Source of the DNA: Laspinema sp. D2d
GTDB taxonomy: Bacteria > Cyanobacteriota > Cyanobacteriia > Cyanobacteriales > Laspinemataceae
Reading direction: 5' to 3'
NCBI RefSeq assembly: GCF_025370755.1
Contig: NZ_JAMXFC010000013.1
Span: 91,844 to 155,843, forward strand
Length of the DNA: 64,000 nucleotides
Translations under genes and position numbers: made by a program
In this document: piece by piece, positions 1 through 7,913 of the stretch
How the letters are laid out: every line of letters starts with the position of its first letter
How positions within the stretch are numbered: position 1 is the stretch's first letter
Notes under the pieces: model-generated
Seen by the model: only the letters and a program-made list of their open reading frames with translations
The model's database searches: none
What the model was told of the DNA's origin: nothing

Positions 1-827
1 TTCAGATAGCGGTAATGTTCCCAAATCTCCCAATAGGGACATCCCGGTTCAATCCGAAAGCCCGCCCAATGCAAATATTGTAAGGGTTGGTTGATATCCG
101 GGTCAAATAGTTTGGGTCCATCAATGGGCTGAAATTTTTGGGTTCCCGCCCAGTTGCCCGGGGCTTTTCCTGGGCGGCGCACGATGTTAAACCGGCGCGG
201 AATTTTCTTCAAAATCATGTAATTGATAATCGGCTGATCTGAAGTTTTTTGGGAGAAATCGAAATACTCCGGATGGGCGGCACATTCGGTAAAGGTGTCA
301 TATAAATCTTGTTCCGTAATTAACCCTTTTTTTGACCCCCAGAATCCGCCATTAAAAATATCTTGAAGCTGTTCTGAAGTGAAAACTCCGGCTTTTAGAA
401 TTTCAGGGGAAAAAACATTAGTAATTCCTCCGGAATGTTGATAATCACAACAAATAAAATCGGAGTCGTTTAGATAGTTAAAATTATCGCTAATTTTTTC
501 AAAAACAACGATATCGGTATCGATATATACAAATTCATCGAAGGGCCCAAACCAACAGGCTTGTTTTCTAAATTGATTGGGACGCGCAAAAAATTGTACG
601 CCAAAAATTTCCTGAAGTTTTTGAGATAACCGTTTAATAAACTCTAAATCTTCATAAACTTTAACTCCAAATTTTTCCTGGAGGGTGTCAGCTACTTCTT
701 GATAAGTCTCGTCATAGGGAATCATCACAACGGGCACATCCGGATCATATAAGCGAATGCTATTCAGCAGGGCGATCGCCTGCTCCTTAACCCGGTCATT
801 AGCAATAATATAAATTCCCCGACTCAT
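1..827 (-). CDS. Glycosyltransferase-like protein (Npun_R2821/R2822 type), C-terminus cut by window edge
   Basis: An open frame runs from an ATG at 827 to the left edge with no stop, so about 275 residues are visible and the 3' end is missing. The start MSRGIYIIANDRVKEQA is preceded by a good ribosome site (gaggaga). Near residue 100 lies YIDTDIVVF, the D-x-D type nucleotide-sugar/metal site of GT-A glycosyltransferases. Further on is a Trp- and His-rich part (LHWAGFRI) as in cyanobacterial sugar-transferase-like proteins. I assign it to the Npun_R2821/R2822-like group from memory of the pattern. The donor and acceptor sugars cannot be read from the sequence. Confidence 0.7.
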   Translation of the reverse strand, partial: MSRGIYIIANDRVKEQAIALLNSIRLYDPDVPVVMIPYDETYQEVADTLQEKFGVKVYEDLEFIKRLSQKLQEIFGVQFFARPNQFRKQACWFGPFDEFVYIDTDIVVFEKISDNFNYLNDSDFICCDYQHSGGITNVFSPEILKAGVFTSEQLQDIFNGGFWGSKKGLITEQDLYDTFTECAAHPEYFDFSQKTSDQPIINYMILKKIPRRFNIVRRPGKAPGNWAGTQKFQPIDGPKLFDPDINQPLQYLHWAGFRIEPGCPYWEIWEHYRYL

Positions 828-1002
828 AGTTCTCTCCTCAACGGATTAATCCTAATTGGTTGATGATACGCTTGACTAGACTCCTTATCAAACTCCCCCT
901 GTTGCTGAGGCGATCGCCACCCTAGAAGCCCCGTTAAATCTTGGCACTTACCCTATCATAAATTGACCTTGATTTCAATGGGGCTTGTTTCTAGGGACCC
1001 TT

Positions 1003-1035
1003 GGCGGTGGCTGAGTTTTGCACCCTGCCACCGCC
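1003..1035 (-). terminator. Hairpin after glutamate dehydrogenase gene
   Basis: GGCGGTGGC (1003-1011) pairs perfectly with GCCACCGCC (1027-1035) just downstream of the minus-strand gdhA stop. No strong U-tract follows on the minus strand, so it may be a weak terminator or a 3'-end stabiliser. Confidence 0.4.
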
Positions 1036-1054
1036 CTCTAATGGTGATTCTGAC

Positions 1055-2356
1055 TTATTTCTTCACATAATAATCCCGGGTCCCCTTGGCGCTGAGGGCT
1101 TCTCCGAGACGGTTTAACCCATGCACATAAGCGGCAGTGCGCATGGAAATGGAGAATTCATCGGCAATTTGCCAAATTTTCTCGGTTTCTTTGCGCATTC
1201 TCTTCAGCAAGCGTTCTTCCACTTCCTCCAATTCCCAATATAAACCGCTGCGATTTTGCAGCCATTCAAAATAACTGACCGTGACCCCTCCGGCATTGAC
1301 TAAAATATCCGGAACGACATAAATGCCTCGGTCTTCTAGGATGCGATCGGCCCCGGAACTAATCGGTCCATTGGCAACTTCAAAGATATATTTGGCCTTG
1401 ATATCTTGTACATTAGCTTCCGTGATTTGATTTTCCAAGGCAGCGGGAATCAAGATATCCACATCTAAGGCCAACAGTTGCTCATTGGTGATAATTTCAT
1501 GTTCAACAATATTACAAACTGAGTCTTGACAATAGACCGCTTGAATTCCGGGGTTAGATTTTTTGTAGTGGAGGATGCTGGGAATATCGAGCCCTTTTTT
1601 GGCATAAATTCCCCCTTGAGAGTCGCTCACGGCGACCACTTTGTATCCCGCTTTGGCGAGGAGTTCGGCCACCACAGAACCGGCATTTCCAAATCCTTGA
1701 ATGGCAACGGTGGTTTGATGGGGGAGTCGGTCAAATTTCCCCATAATGGCTTCTATGACATAATAAGCACCGCTTCCGGTGGCGGTATCGCGACCTAAAC
1801 TGCCGCCTAGGGTGACAGGTTTACCGGTGACAACGCCGGGGTTGAGAGAACGACGGATAATATTATATTGATCCATCATCCAACCCATGATGGTGGGGTT
1901 AGTATAAACGTCTGGGGCGGGAATATCGATGTTAGGTCCAATAAAGTCGGCGATCGCATCAATATAACCCCGAGTTAATCGTTCTAATTCCAGTTTAGAA
2001 AGTTCTTTCGGGTTGACGGTGACGCCGCCTTTTGCACCGCCAAAAGGTAAGTCGAGAACCGCACATTTAAAGGTCATCCAAAAAGCCAAAGATTTGACTT
2101 CATCCATCGAAACATTGGGATGATACCGGACTCCTCCTTTCCCTGGACCTCGGGTATCGTCGTAGCGGACCCGATAGCCTTGAAAAATGCGTAAGGAACC
2201 GTTATCCATGCGCACGGGAATGGAGACATTTAGACTCGCTTTAGGATATTTAAGATATTCGAGGGCGTCTTCGGAAATCGAGACGTATTTCATGGCCCGT
2301 TCTAAGCGTTTGCTGGCATCGGCAAAGAGTGAATCGGACATTTTACTAGGCTCCAT
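1055..2356 (-). CDS. gdhA: Glu/Leu/Phe/Val dehydrogenase (glutamate dehydrogenase)
   Basis: 433 residues, the normal length for hexameric bacterial/archaeal-type glutamate dehydrogenase. It interconverts glutamate and 2-oxoglutarate plus ammonium. The N-terminal dimerisation/substrate domain carries PFGGAKGGV with the catalytic Lys near residue 109, and PAPDV with the catalytic Asp near 149. The C-terminal Rossmann domain begins at GFGNAGSVVAELL (about 221). The start MEPSKMSDSL is the first in-frame ATG; Met6 is an alternative start. The gene stands alone on the minus strand. In cyanobacteria most ammonium enters through GS-GOGAT, so this enzyme probably serves a secondary or catabolic role (inference). 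NAD or NADP preference is not determined. Confidence 0.93.
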   Translation of the reverse strand: MEPSKMSDSLFADASKRLERAMKYVSISEDALEYLKYPKASLNVSIPVRMDNGSLRIFQGYRVRYDDTRGPGKGGVRYHPNVSMDEVKSLAFWMTFKCAVLDLPFGGAKGGVTVNPKELSKLELERLTRGYIDAIADFIGPNIDIPAPDVYTNPTIMGWMMDQYNIIRRSLNPGVVTGKPVTLGGSLGRDTATGSGAYYVIEAIMGKFDRLPHQTTVAIQGFGNAGSVVAELLAKAGYKVVAVSDSQGGIYAKKGLDIPSILHYKKSNPGIQAVYCQDSVCNIVEHEIITNEQLLALDVDILIPAALENQITEANVQDIKAKYIFEVANGPISSGADRILEDRGIYVVPDILVNAGGVTVSYFEWLQNRSGLYWELEEVEERLLKRMRKETEKIWQIADEFSISMRTAAYVHGLNRLGEALSAKGTRDYYVKK

Positions 2357-2517
2357 ATTGGCGATCGCGCTGGTGGTGCAAACCCTGAATTACCCCAGTT
2401 TTCTACAAGGCGAGAGCATTTCAAGTCCGGTGAATCTGTCCTCTGCTGTGGTCATGCCTTAAGCAGCCCTGGCATGAGTCCGAAGAGACCCCCGTAGGCC
2501 GATCGGGTTCGTTTGAT

Positions 2518-2610
2518 ATCAAATCCGGTTGCAAAAAGTCGGTTTTCTCTCTGACGCCGCCTAGGGGGGCTTTGTCCTGATAGCCCCACCCTTGAGGGTG
2601 CGGGTTTTTT
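2518..2610 (+). repeat. Dispersed repeat, copy 1, ending in a terminator-like hairpin
   Basis: The stretch shares the order of blocks seen at 3800-3890: AAATCCGGTTG, then GTCGGTTTTCTCT, then a CACCC-4 nt-GGGTG hairpin, then a T-run. Here CACCC (2587-2591) pairs with GGGTG (2596-2600), extended by CCC/GGG, and six T follow at 2605-2610. No plus-strand protein gene lies upstream that would need this terminator. Confidence 0.6.
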
Positions 2611-2680
2611 AGACCTACTACAACTGGATTCAGTCTGAGGGGAGATTAGAGGGACTTGACATTAGGCGTTCTGGGTTACT

Positions 2681-2728
2681 TATAAGCATAAAACATAGAA
2701 TTATCAAAAAAAATATTTTATGCTTATA
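2681..2728. repeat. 13-bp perfect inverted repeat in AT-rich DNA
   Basis: TATAAGCATAAAA (2681-2693) is the exact reverse complement of TTTTATGCTTATA (2716-2728), separated by 22 bases that include an A-run. It could form an RNA hairpin or be a paired protein-binding site. No gene product is associated. Confidence 0.5.
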
Positions 2729-2769
2729 CTGTAAAAAGATAGGGCAATTCGGTTTGTTAGCAACGCACT

Positions 2770-2793
2770 ACTGTAGTCTATTATACAGTTTTT
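2770..2793 (+). terminator. Small terminator-like hairpin
   Basis: ACTGTA (2770-2775) pairs with TACAGT (2784-2789) around an 8-base loop and is followed directly by a T-run on the plus strand. The stem is short, so this is a weak call. Confidence 0.3.
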
Positions 2794-3191
2794 AATTGAA
2801 TTTCAGGATAATTAAACCCGACAACTTCGGCCAATTTAAGCCCTAATTCCTTGAGACCCATAGTGAATTCATTGATCCCCGGTTTAATTTAAACTAAAAC
2901 GGCAGGGAATGGAGCCGTGGAAAAGGTATTCAAGAAGGGAGTAGGCAGGAGGGAATCATGCAGGAGTAGAGAAAACCCGAACTGAACTGAATCCGGTTGC
3001 AAGCAGATAACCGCCTAAGCATTTAAACTATGAACAGGGGATGCACCAAAACCCTAAACCAGGCGGGGTGCGATCGCCACCCCCTTCGAGATCGGCGGCT
3101 AAAACCGCTTGGCGATCGCCGAGTGCTTAAACACCGATAGCTGGACTAGGTGAGCGGAAACCATAAGATTCCAAGAGACTAAATTGCCAAT

Positions 3192-3797
3192 ATGATGATT
3201 CCACTCCTAGCGGCGCTATCGGCCTCAGCAGCAGGGGGTCTGCGGATTGCCTTACCGCTGCTGTTAATCGGTTTATTAAATGCGGATGAATTATGGTCCC
3301 GCGTCCCCCTGCTGTCGCGGATTTCCCCCCAGGTGGCGATCGGGGTTCTGGTGAGTTGGTCCTTATTTGAGCTTTTTGCCTCCAAACAACCTTGGGGACA
3401 GCGCCTCCTTCAAAACGTGCAACTGCTGTTTAGTCCCTTTGTGGGCGCAATTATGGGCATGGCGATCGCCGCTGCCAGTTTTCGGGACGACAGTGACGCC
3501 CCCACCTTTATCGTTGCCCTAATCGGCGTTGTCGGGGGATTATTAGCCCTGGTACTCCAACTGGTGCAAGTCGGCTGGTTCTATCGCCTCGGGAAATTAC
3601 CCCTCTGGGCGATTCTCGCTCAAGATGCTTTATGTATTTGTCTCGTACTCTTCGCCTTCGACGCACCCACCGAGGGCGGCATTATTGCCCTACTCCTATT
3701 ATGGTTAGCGATTCGTTCATCTCAGGAGTGGTATCGCTGGTATATCCAGCAAGGGGCGCGGAAAAATCCGCGTCAAAATAAAAACGAACCGGACTAA
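3192..3797 (+). CDS. DUF4126 family integral membrane protein
   Basis: 201 residues and very hydrophobic, with about five predicted membrane segments. It begins with a small-residue-rich segment (LLAALSASAAGGLRIALPLLLIGLL) typical of DUF4126 proteins, which are common in cyanobacteria. Other visible segments lie around LFSPFVGAIMGMAIAAAS, FIVALIGVVGGLLALVLQLV and LWAILAQDALCICLVLF. The C-terminus is basic and Asn/Gln-rich (GARKNPRQNKNEPD), probably cytoplasmic. The family has no established biochemical role, and none is proposed here. The start is the first Met of MMIPLL. A hairpin plus T-run 70 bases after the stop probably ends its transcript. Confidence 0.8.
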   Translation: MMIPLLAALSASAAGGLRIALPLLLIGLLNADELWSRVPLLSRISPQVAIGVLVSWSLFELFASKQPWGQRLLQNVQLLFSPFVGAIMGMAIAAASFRDDSDAPTFIVALIGVVGGLLALVLQLVQVGWFYRLGKLPLWAILAQDALCICLVLFAFDAPTEGGIIALLLLWLAIRSSQEWYRWYIQQGARKNPRQNKNEPD

Positions 3798-3799
3798 TA

Positions 3800-3890
3800 C
3801 CAAATCCGGTTGTCAAAAGTTGGTTTTCTCTACTAGCGGGCTTAGGCAAGCTTCGTTTTTGTAGACCCACCCTGGAGGGTGTAGGTTTTT
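3800..3890 (+). repeat. Dispersed repeat, copy 2, acting as terminator of the DUF4126 gene
   Basis: Same block order as copy 1 at 2518-2610: CAAATCCGGTTG, GTTGGTTTTCTCT, then hairpin CACCC (3868-3872)/GGGTG (3877-3881) and a T-run. Here it sits right after a plus-strand gene, where it can serve as a Rho-independent terminator. Confidence 0.6.
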
Positions 3891-3902
3891 ATAAACTAAA
3901 CC

Positions 3903-3938
3903 CTGCCGGTTACTGAGAAATCCCTCAGTCTCCGGCAG
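3903..3938 (-). terminator. Nested hairpin after hemH
   Basis: CTGCCGG (3903-3909) pairs with CCGGCAG (3932-3938), and inside it ACTGAG (3912-3917) pairs with CTCAGT (3924-3929). It lies immediately beyond the hemH stop on the minus strand. The U-tract is modest. Confidence 0.55.
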
Positions 3939-3941
3939 CCA

Positions 3942-5105
3942 CTACAGCAATCCGATAAAATGTAACGGGCCATGACCGCTGATTAACTCAATTAACAGTC
4001 CCATAAACCCCAGCATTGCCAGTCGTCCGTTCCAGACTTCCGCAGCCGTGGTCATTCCCCATTCCCAGCGTTCTTGGGGATACATTTTGAAGTTTTTCTG
4101 TGGACGCATGACTTGATCCAGGGTCAAGGGTGGCGCATCGATCGCCTCTACCACTAAATTAGCTAAATCCTCAATGAACACCGGATGCGTATTCAATGCC
4201 GGGACCCGATGGAAATGTTCAATTCCCGCCTCTTCTGCCACTTCTCGATATTCCATATCGATTTCTTGAAGGGTTTCGATATGTTCCGAGACAAAGCTGA
4301 TGGGGACTACCAGTAAATCATTAATGCCTTCTGCTGCCAACTCGGCGATCGCATCTTCCGTATAGGGTTTGAGCCATTCCACCGGACCCACGCGACTTTG
4401 ATAAGCCAGGGTATGACGATTGGGACGATTCAGGGTTTGCACAATCAGTCGGGTGCATTCCTCAATCTCTTCCTGATAGGGGTCGCCTGCTTCTTCCACA
4501 TAGCTGACGGGGACCCCATGCGCGCTAAAGAAAATATGCACTTGGTCGGGATTTTCAAAGCCATCCAGTTCTCGGGCGATTAATTGCGCCATCGCTTGCA
4601 GATAACCGGGACGCTGATACCAAGAAGGGATAACCGTATGTTTTTCCGGGGCCAAAGAAGGGTCTTCTGACCAAATTTTTTCCAATAATCGGAAACTGGA
4701 TCCGCTGGTGCTAATCGAAAATTGGGGATACAGGGGGAGAATGACTAATTGTTCGACACCATCGCGCTTAATGCGGGTGATTGCCTCTTCCGTAAACGGA
4801 TGCCAGTAGCGCATTCCGATGTACACCTGCACATCCTGTCCCTTGTCCTGTAAACTTTGTTGCAAGGCGATCGCTTGCTCCTCGGTAATCCCACGCAAAG
4901 GCGAACCCCCGCCAATTTCCATGTAATTGGCTTGGGATTTTTTACTCCGCAGGCTCGAAATCAGCCATGCTAGGGGTTTTTGCATCCACGGAAAAGGCAA
5001 CCGAATGATTTCCGGGTCAGAAAACAGGTTGTACAGAAAGGGTCGAACATCTTCAATTTGCTCCGGCCCACCTAAATTCAGTAACAGTACCCCTACACGG
5101 CCCAT
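3942..5105 (-). CDS. hemH: Ferrochelatase with C-terminal chlorophyll-binding-like (CAB) helix
   Basis: Inserts Fe2+ into protoporphyrin IX to give protohaem. The N-terminal motif [14 protein letters not shown], the active-site His region [14 protein letters not shown] and the Glu region [11 protein letters not shown] are typical of the family. About 320 residues form the catalytic domain. After a linker comes a membrane helix with [20 protein letters not shown], the E-x-x-N-G-R chlorophyll-binding-type motif found only in ferrochelatases of oxygenic phototrophs. This links haem synthesis to the thylakoid and to chlorophyll balance. I prefer the ATG at 5105 (MGRVG), the usual family start. 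A GTG three codons upstream (5114) lies close to an AAGGA site and is possible. Confidence 0.95.
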   Translation of the reverse strand: MGRVGVLLLNLGGPEQIEDVRPFLYNLFSDPEIIRLPFPWMQKPLAWLISSLRSKKSQANYMEIGGGSPLRGITEEQAIALQQSLQDKGQDVQVYIGMRYWHPFTEEAITRIKRDGVEQLVILPLYPQFSISTSGSSFRLLEKIWSEDPSLAPEKHTVIPSWYQRPGYLQAMAQLIARELDGFENPDQVHIFFSAHGVPVSYVEEAGDPYQEEIEECTRLIVQTLNRPNRHTLAYQSRVGPVEWLKPYTEDAIAELAAEGINDLLVVPISFVSEHIETLQEIDMEYREVAEEAGIEHFHRVPALNTHPVFIEDLANLVVEAIDAPPLTLDQVMRPQKNFKMYPQERWEWGMTTAAEVWNGRLAMLGFMGLLIELISGHGPLHFIGLL

Positions 5106-5217
5106 AGCAGTCACAGTTTCCTTAGAGTTTTCATTATTGTTTACTTATTTTAACAATAATACCGTTGATTAAGTCACAGTTTGAGTTAAATCTGCATTTT
5201 TATTCAAGGGGGTATCC

Positions 5218-5847
5218 GTGGCAACAATTCTTAGAGACTGGAGTTATCGCTATCAGTGGCTTTATGATGGCATCTCCCGCATCGCCGCCCTCAGCGTCGG
5301 TGGGGAATCGCGCTTTCGGCAGTTAGCCCTCCAAGGACTCACCCTCCATCCCCAGAGCAAAATTCTGGATCTCTGCTGTGGGAGTGGACAAGCCACCGCC
5401 TACCTGGTCCAATCTTCCCAGAACGTCACCGGCTTGGATGCCTCTCCCCTCTCCCTAAATCGGGCACGAAACAATGTCCCAGAAGCCTCCTACATTGAAG
5501 CCTTCGCCGAAAATATTCCCATTGGCGACGGTGAATTTGACCTCGTACATACTAGCGCCGCCCTGCACGAAATGGACCCTGAACAATTGCGGCAAATTCT
5601 CCAGGAAGTCTATCGGGTCCTGAAGCCGGGAGGAACGTTTGCGATCGTTGATTTCCATCCGCCTACTAATCCCCTATTCTGGCCTGGATTGACCCTATTT
5701 TTCTGGCTCTTTGAAACCGAAACCGCTTGGCAATTACTTCAAACGAATTTGCCCGAACTGTTGCAAGAAATTGGTTTTAAAGTGGATTCCCCCCGACTCT
5801 ATGCCGGGGGAAGTTTGCAAGTGATTCACGCTCAGAAATCCGATTAA
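5218..5847 (+). CDS. Class I SAM-dependent methyltransferase
   Basis: 209 residues starting with GTG, preceded by a strong site (AAGGGGG). Motif I is ILDLCCGSGQAT (about residues 45-56), followed by an acidic ribose-binding loop GLDASPLSLNRA, motif II-like region DLVHTSAALHEMD and post-motif LRQILQEVYRVLKPGGTFAIVDFHP. This pattern fits the UbiE/Methyltransf_11 group acting on small molecules such as quinones or lipids. The substrate is not identifiable. The gene diverges from hemH with about 110 bases between them, so they may share a control region. Confidence 0.85.
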   Translation: MATILRDWSYRYQWLYDGISRIAALSVGGESRFRQLALQGLTLHPQSKILDLCCGSGQATAYLVQSSQNVTGLDASPLSLNRARNNVPEASYIEAFAENIPIGDGEFDLVHTSAALHEMDPEQLRQILQEVYRVLKPGGTFAIVDFHPPTNPLFWPGLTLFFWLFETETAWQLLQTNLPELLQEIGFKVDSPRLYAGGSLQVIHAQKSD

Positions 5848-5890
5848 ACTTTGCACTCAGAAACTTGGAAGTTTCCTTAAACTGTCAATA

Positions 5891-7744
5891 TTACTCAGCT
5901 TCCAGGGCGTGATAGAGATGATCTAACTTTTCTCTAACCCCCGGAGGTTTAGCCGTAAATCGAATATAAAAACTGTCCGCTTCCCCTGGATTCTCCAGCA
6001 CCTTAGCATAGACATCTTCACTGACTTTTATTCCCTCTTCCGAGAGTTCCACTAAATTGAGCTTGATATTACTCAAAGGAGCAGGTTTCAAGTTTTCTTT
6101 CCCTTCTGTAGTCCTGACTTCGGCACTTTTGGGGGAAAGTTTGATGAACTCCCCCTGAATCACCTGATCTCCAATATGTTTTCCTTCTAAAATCGTATAT
6201 TGAATCGGAATGCAGTCCGGTAGCGTCACAAAAATTTCTTCTTCTTGTGTTAGATAGAGATTATAATCACCGCCAATCCCTCCGATTTCATAAATGGTAA
6301 TGGGTTCTTTGACCCCTTTCGGTTTTACCTGTTTTTGATGGGTAATTCGTAAAGGAACCGTAATGGCCCTTAAGGTTGAACTGGAAATCAGAACTTGACT
6401 CCCTGTGGTGTAAGATTCAATGCGATAAGTTAAATTAACCTGACTGCCTACCACACCGTATTTCGTGCGTTTTTCGGAACCAATATTTCCCAAAACGACT
6501 TCCCCAGTATTAATTCCAATCCCCATTTCTAAGGGAGGTAAATTCCATTCGGTCATTTTTTCATTCACCCCATTCATGGCTAATTGCATCGCCAGGGCAC
6601 AGGCAACCGCCCGAGTTGAATCATCCGATCGCGGAGTCGGTGCACCAAACAGCACTAAAATGCCATCCCCCATAAATTCATCAATGGTCCCCTCATATTC
6701 AGTGATGATATCCGCCATTTGTTTGAGGTAAAAATTGAGAATTTCCACCACTTGTTCGGGGGGAAGTCGTTCCGAAAGGGCCGTAAATCCTCGTAAATCC
6801 GACGTCAGGATAGTAATTTGACGGCGATCGCCTCCTAACTTGAGTGCTTCCGGCGTATCCAGTAAATTAGCCACCACCTTATCACTCAAATATCGTCCAA
6901 ATACCTGCTGAATCAATTTATTACGTTTTTCTAAATCCCCATTGGCAATGGCTAAATCAGCCGTTCTATCCCGAACTCTCTGTTCTAATTCTTTGGCTGT
7001 TTCCCGTAAGCGACCGAGAATTAAAGTCAGTCCAAATAATGCTAATCCCGAGAGCCCGCCCAGCATCAAAAATGTCCCACTTAATCCCCTTTGAGTATCA
7101 GCAATAAAACTACCTAAAGGCTGAGAAACTTCTAAAATGCCGCGCACATCTCCCACTTGCCAATCGGTTTTAGGACTATCGGGATGGGAGTTATGACAAG
7201 CCACGCAGGTAGCTTTCATCAAATCCGCTTGAGCATACCGAAACATCTGATTATTCCCGACTTTCTCAGTTCGATAAAAGGAACGGTCCGGAAATTGTTT
7301 TAAATAGCGCAAGGCATCCCGTTGAAAAGCATCTCTCGGTCCCCCCTCTTGCCGTCGCCAGGGAAAAGGATAATCACTATAAAGATTGGCGGACATTCCA
7401 CTATTTTTTTCGCTAATGGTATGGCCTAATTCCAGTAGAAACGTTGCCGGTAAAGGGATAGCCCCGGTTTGATTTTTATAGTTATGAGTGACAGTAATTC
7501 CCGGTATTTCATTAACTCGGGCAACAGCTTGGGAACTGTAAAGTGTCCTAGCTTCTTGCATTGCCTCCGCAAATAATGAGGTATTTTGAAGGGCTTGAGA
7601 GGTAATCAAATGGGAAGAAAGCCGGGACATATTTGCCATCGCTACCCCCACCCCAATGCAGAATAAAACCGTTAAAACGAGGATGGTACGTTTATACAGT
7701 AAGTGCAAGAATTGGTGCCAAGCTCGCTTGATGAAGTTACCCAT
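5891..7744 (-). CDS. Class III adenylate/guanylate cyclase with periplasmic CxxCH (Tll0287/DUF3365-like) sensor
   Basis: 617 residues. Membrane helix 1 (about 19-37) and helix 2 (about 222-244) flank a periplasmic domain with CVACH at 180-184, a c-type haem attachment motif of the DUF3365/Tll0287 family. A coiled coil (about 245-285) joins it to the cyclase domain (about 305-490). Metal-binding Asp316 is in TSDLRGF and Asp360 in EFMGDG. Transition-state Asn437 and Arg441 lie in GSQVNLTYR. All key catalytic residues are therefore present. The last 110 residues form a beta-rich, possibly PilZ-like tail. Likely role: cAMP (or cGMP) synthesis in response to a redox or gas signal sensed by haem (inference). 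Confidence 0.85.
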   Translation of the reverse strand: MGNFIKRAWHQFLHLLYKRTILVLTVLFCIGVGVAMANMSRLSSHLITSQALQNTSLFAEAMQEARTLYSSQAVARVNEIPGITVTHNYKNQTGAIPLPATFLLELGHTISEKNSGMSANLYSDYPFPWRRQEGGPRDAFQRDALRYLKQFPDRSFYRTEKVGNNQMFRYAQADLMKATCVACHNSHPDSPKTDWQVGDVRGILEVSQPLGSFIADTQRGLSGTFLMLGGLSGLALFGLTLILGRLRETAKELEQRVRDRTADLAIANGDLEKRNKLIQQVFGRYLSDKVVANLLDTPEALKLGGDRRQITILTSDLRGFTALSERLPPEQVVEILNFYLKQMADIITEYEGTIDEFMGDGILVLFGAPTPRSDDSTRAVACALAMQLAMNGVNEKMTEWNLPPLEMGIGINTGEVVLGNIGSEKRTKYGVVGSQVNLTYRIESYTTGSQVLISSSTLRAITVPLRITHQKQVKPKGVKEPITIYEIGGIGGDYNLYLTQEEEIFVTLPDCIPIQYTILEGKHIGDQVIQGEFIKLSPKSAEVRTTEGKENLKPAPLSNIKLNLVELSEEGIKVSEDVYAKVLENPGEADSFYIRFTAKPPGVREKLDHLYHALEAE

Positions 7745-7881
7745 AGATATCTCGCTCTCGTAGAAAGGCTTGTTCCGAGGATATCCGATCGCCCTTAGAA
7801 AACGGGAGGGTAGAAAAGGTTAATTTTTATTGCAAAAAAAATAAGCAGCGATCCCCCACTTTTGCTACCTTGGAATGGGCT

Positions 7882-7905
7882 AAAAGGGTGGGCCTTTGCC
7901 CACCC
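7882..7905 (-). terminator. Terminator of alaS
   Basis: On the minus strand GGGTGGGC and GCCCACCC (7886-7893 with 7898-7905, 4-base loop) form a perfect 8-bp hairpin followed by TTTTA, right after the alaS stop. Confidence 0.75.
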
Positions 7906-7913
7906 CAGTGACT

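Larger units (their letters stand above)
2357..3191. other. 835-base intergenic region without a supported protein gene
   Basis: No convincing ORF lies between gdhA (leftward) and the DUF4126 gene (rightward). The region holds a dispersed repeat that ends in a terminator-like hairpin (2518-2610), a 13-bp inverted repeat in AT-rich DNA (2681-2728), a short hairpin followed by a T-run (2770-2793), and an isolated fragment AATCCGGTTGCAA near 2992 that matches the start of the dispersed repeat. Promoters for both flanking genes must lie here, but I cannot place them. Confidence 0.6.

Noticed and set aside
3179..3385. 68-codon minus-strand ORF
   Set aside because: It is fully antisense to the start of the DUF4126 gene and lacks its own signals.
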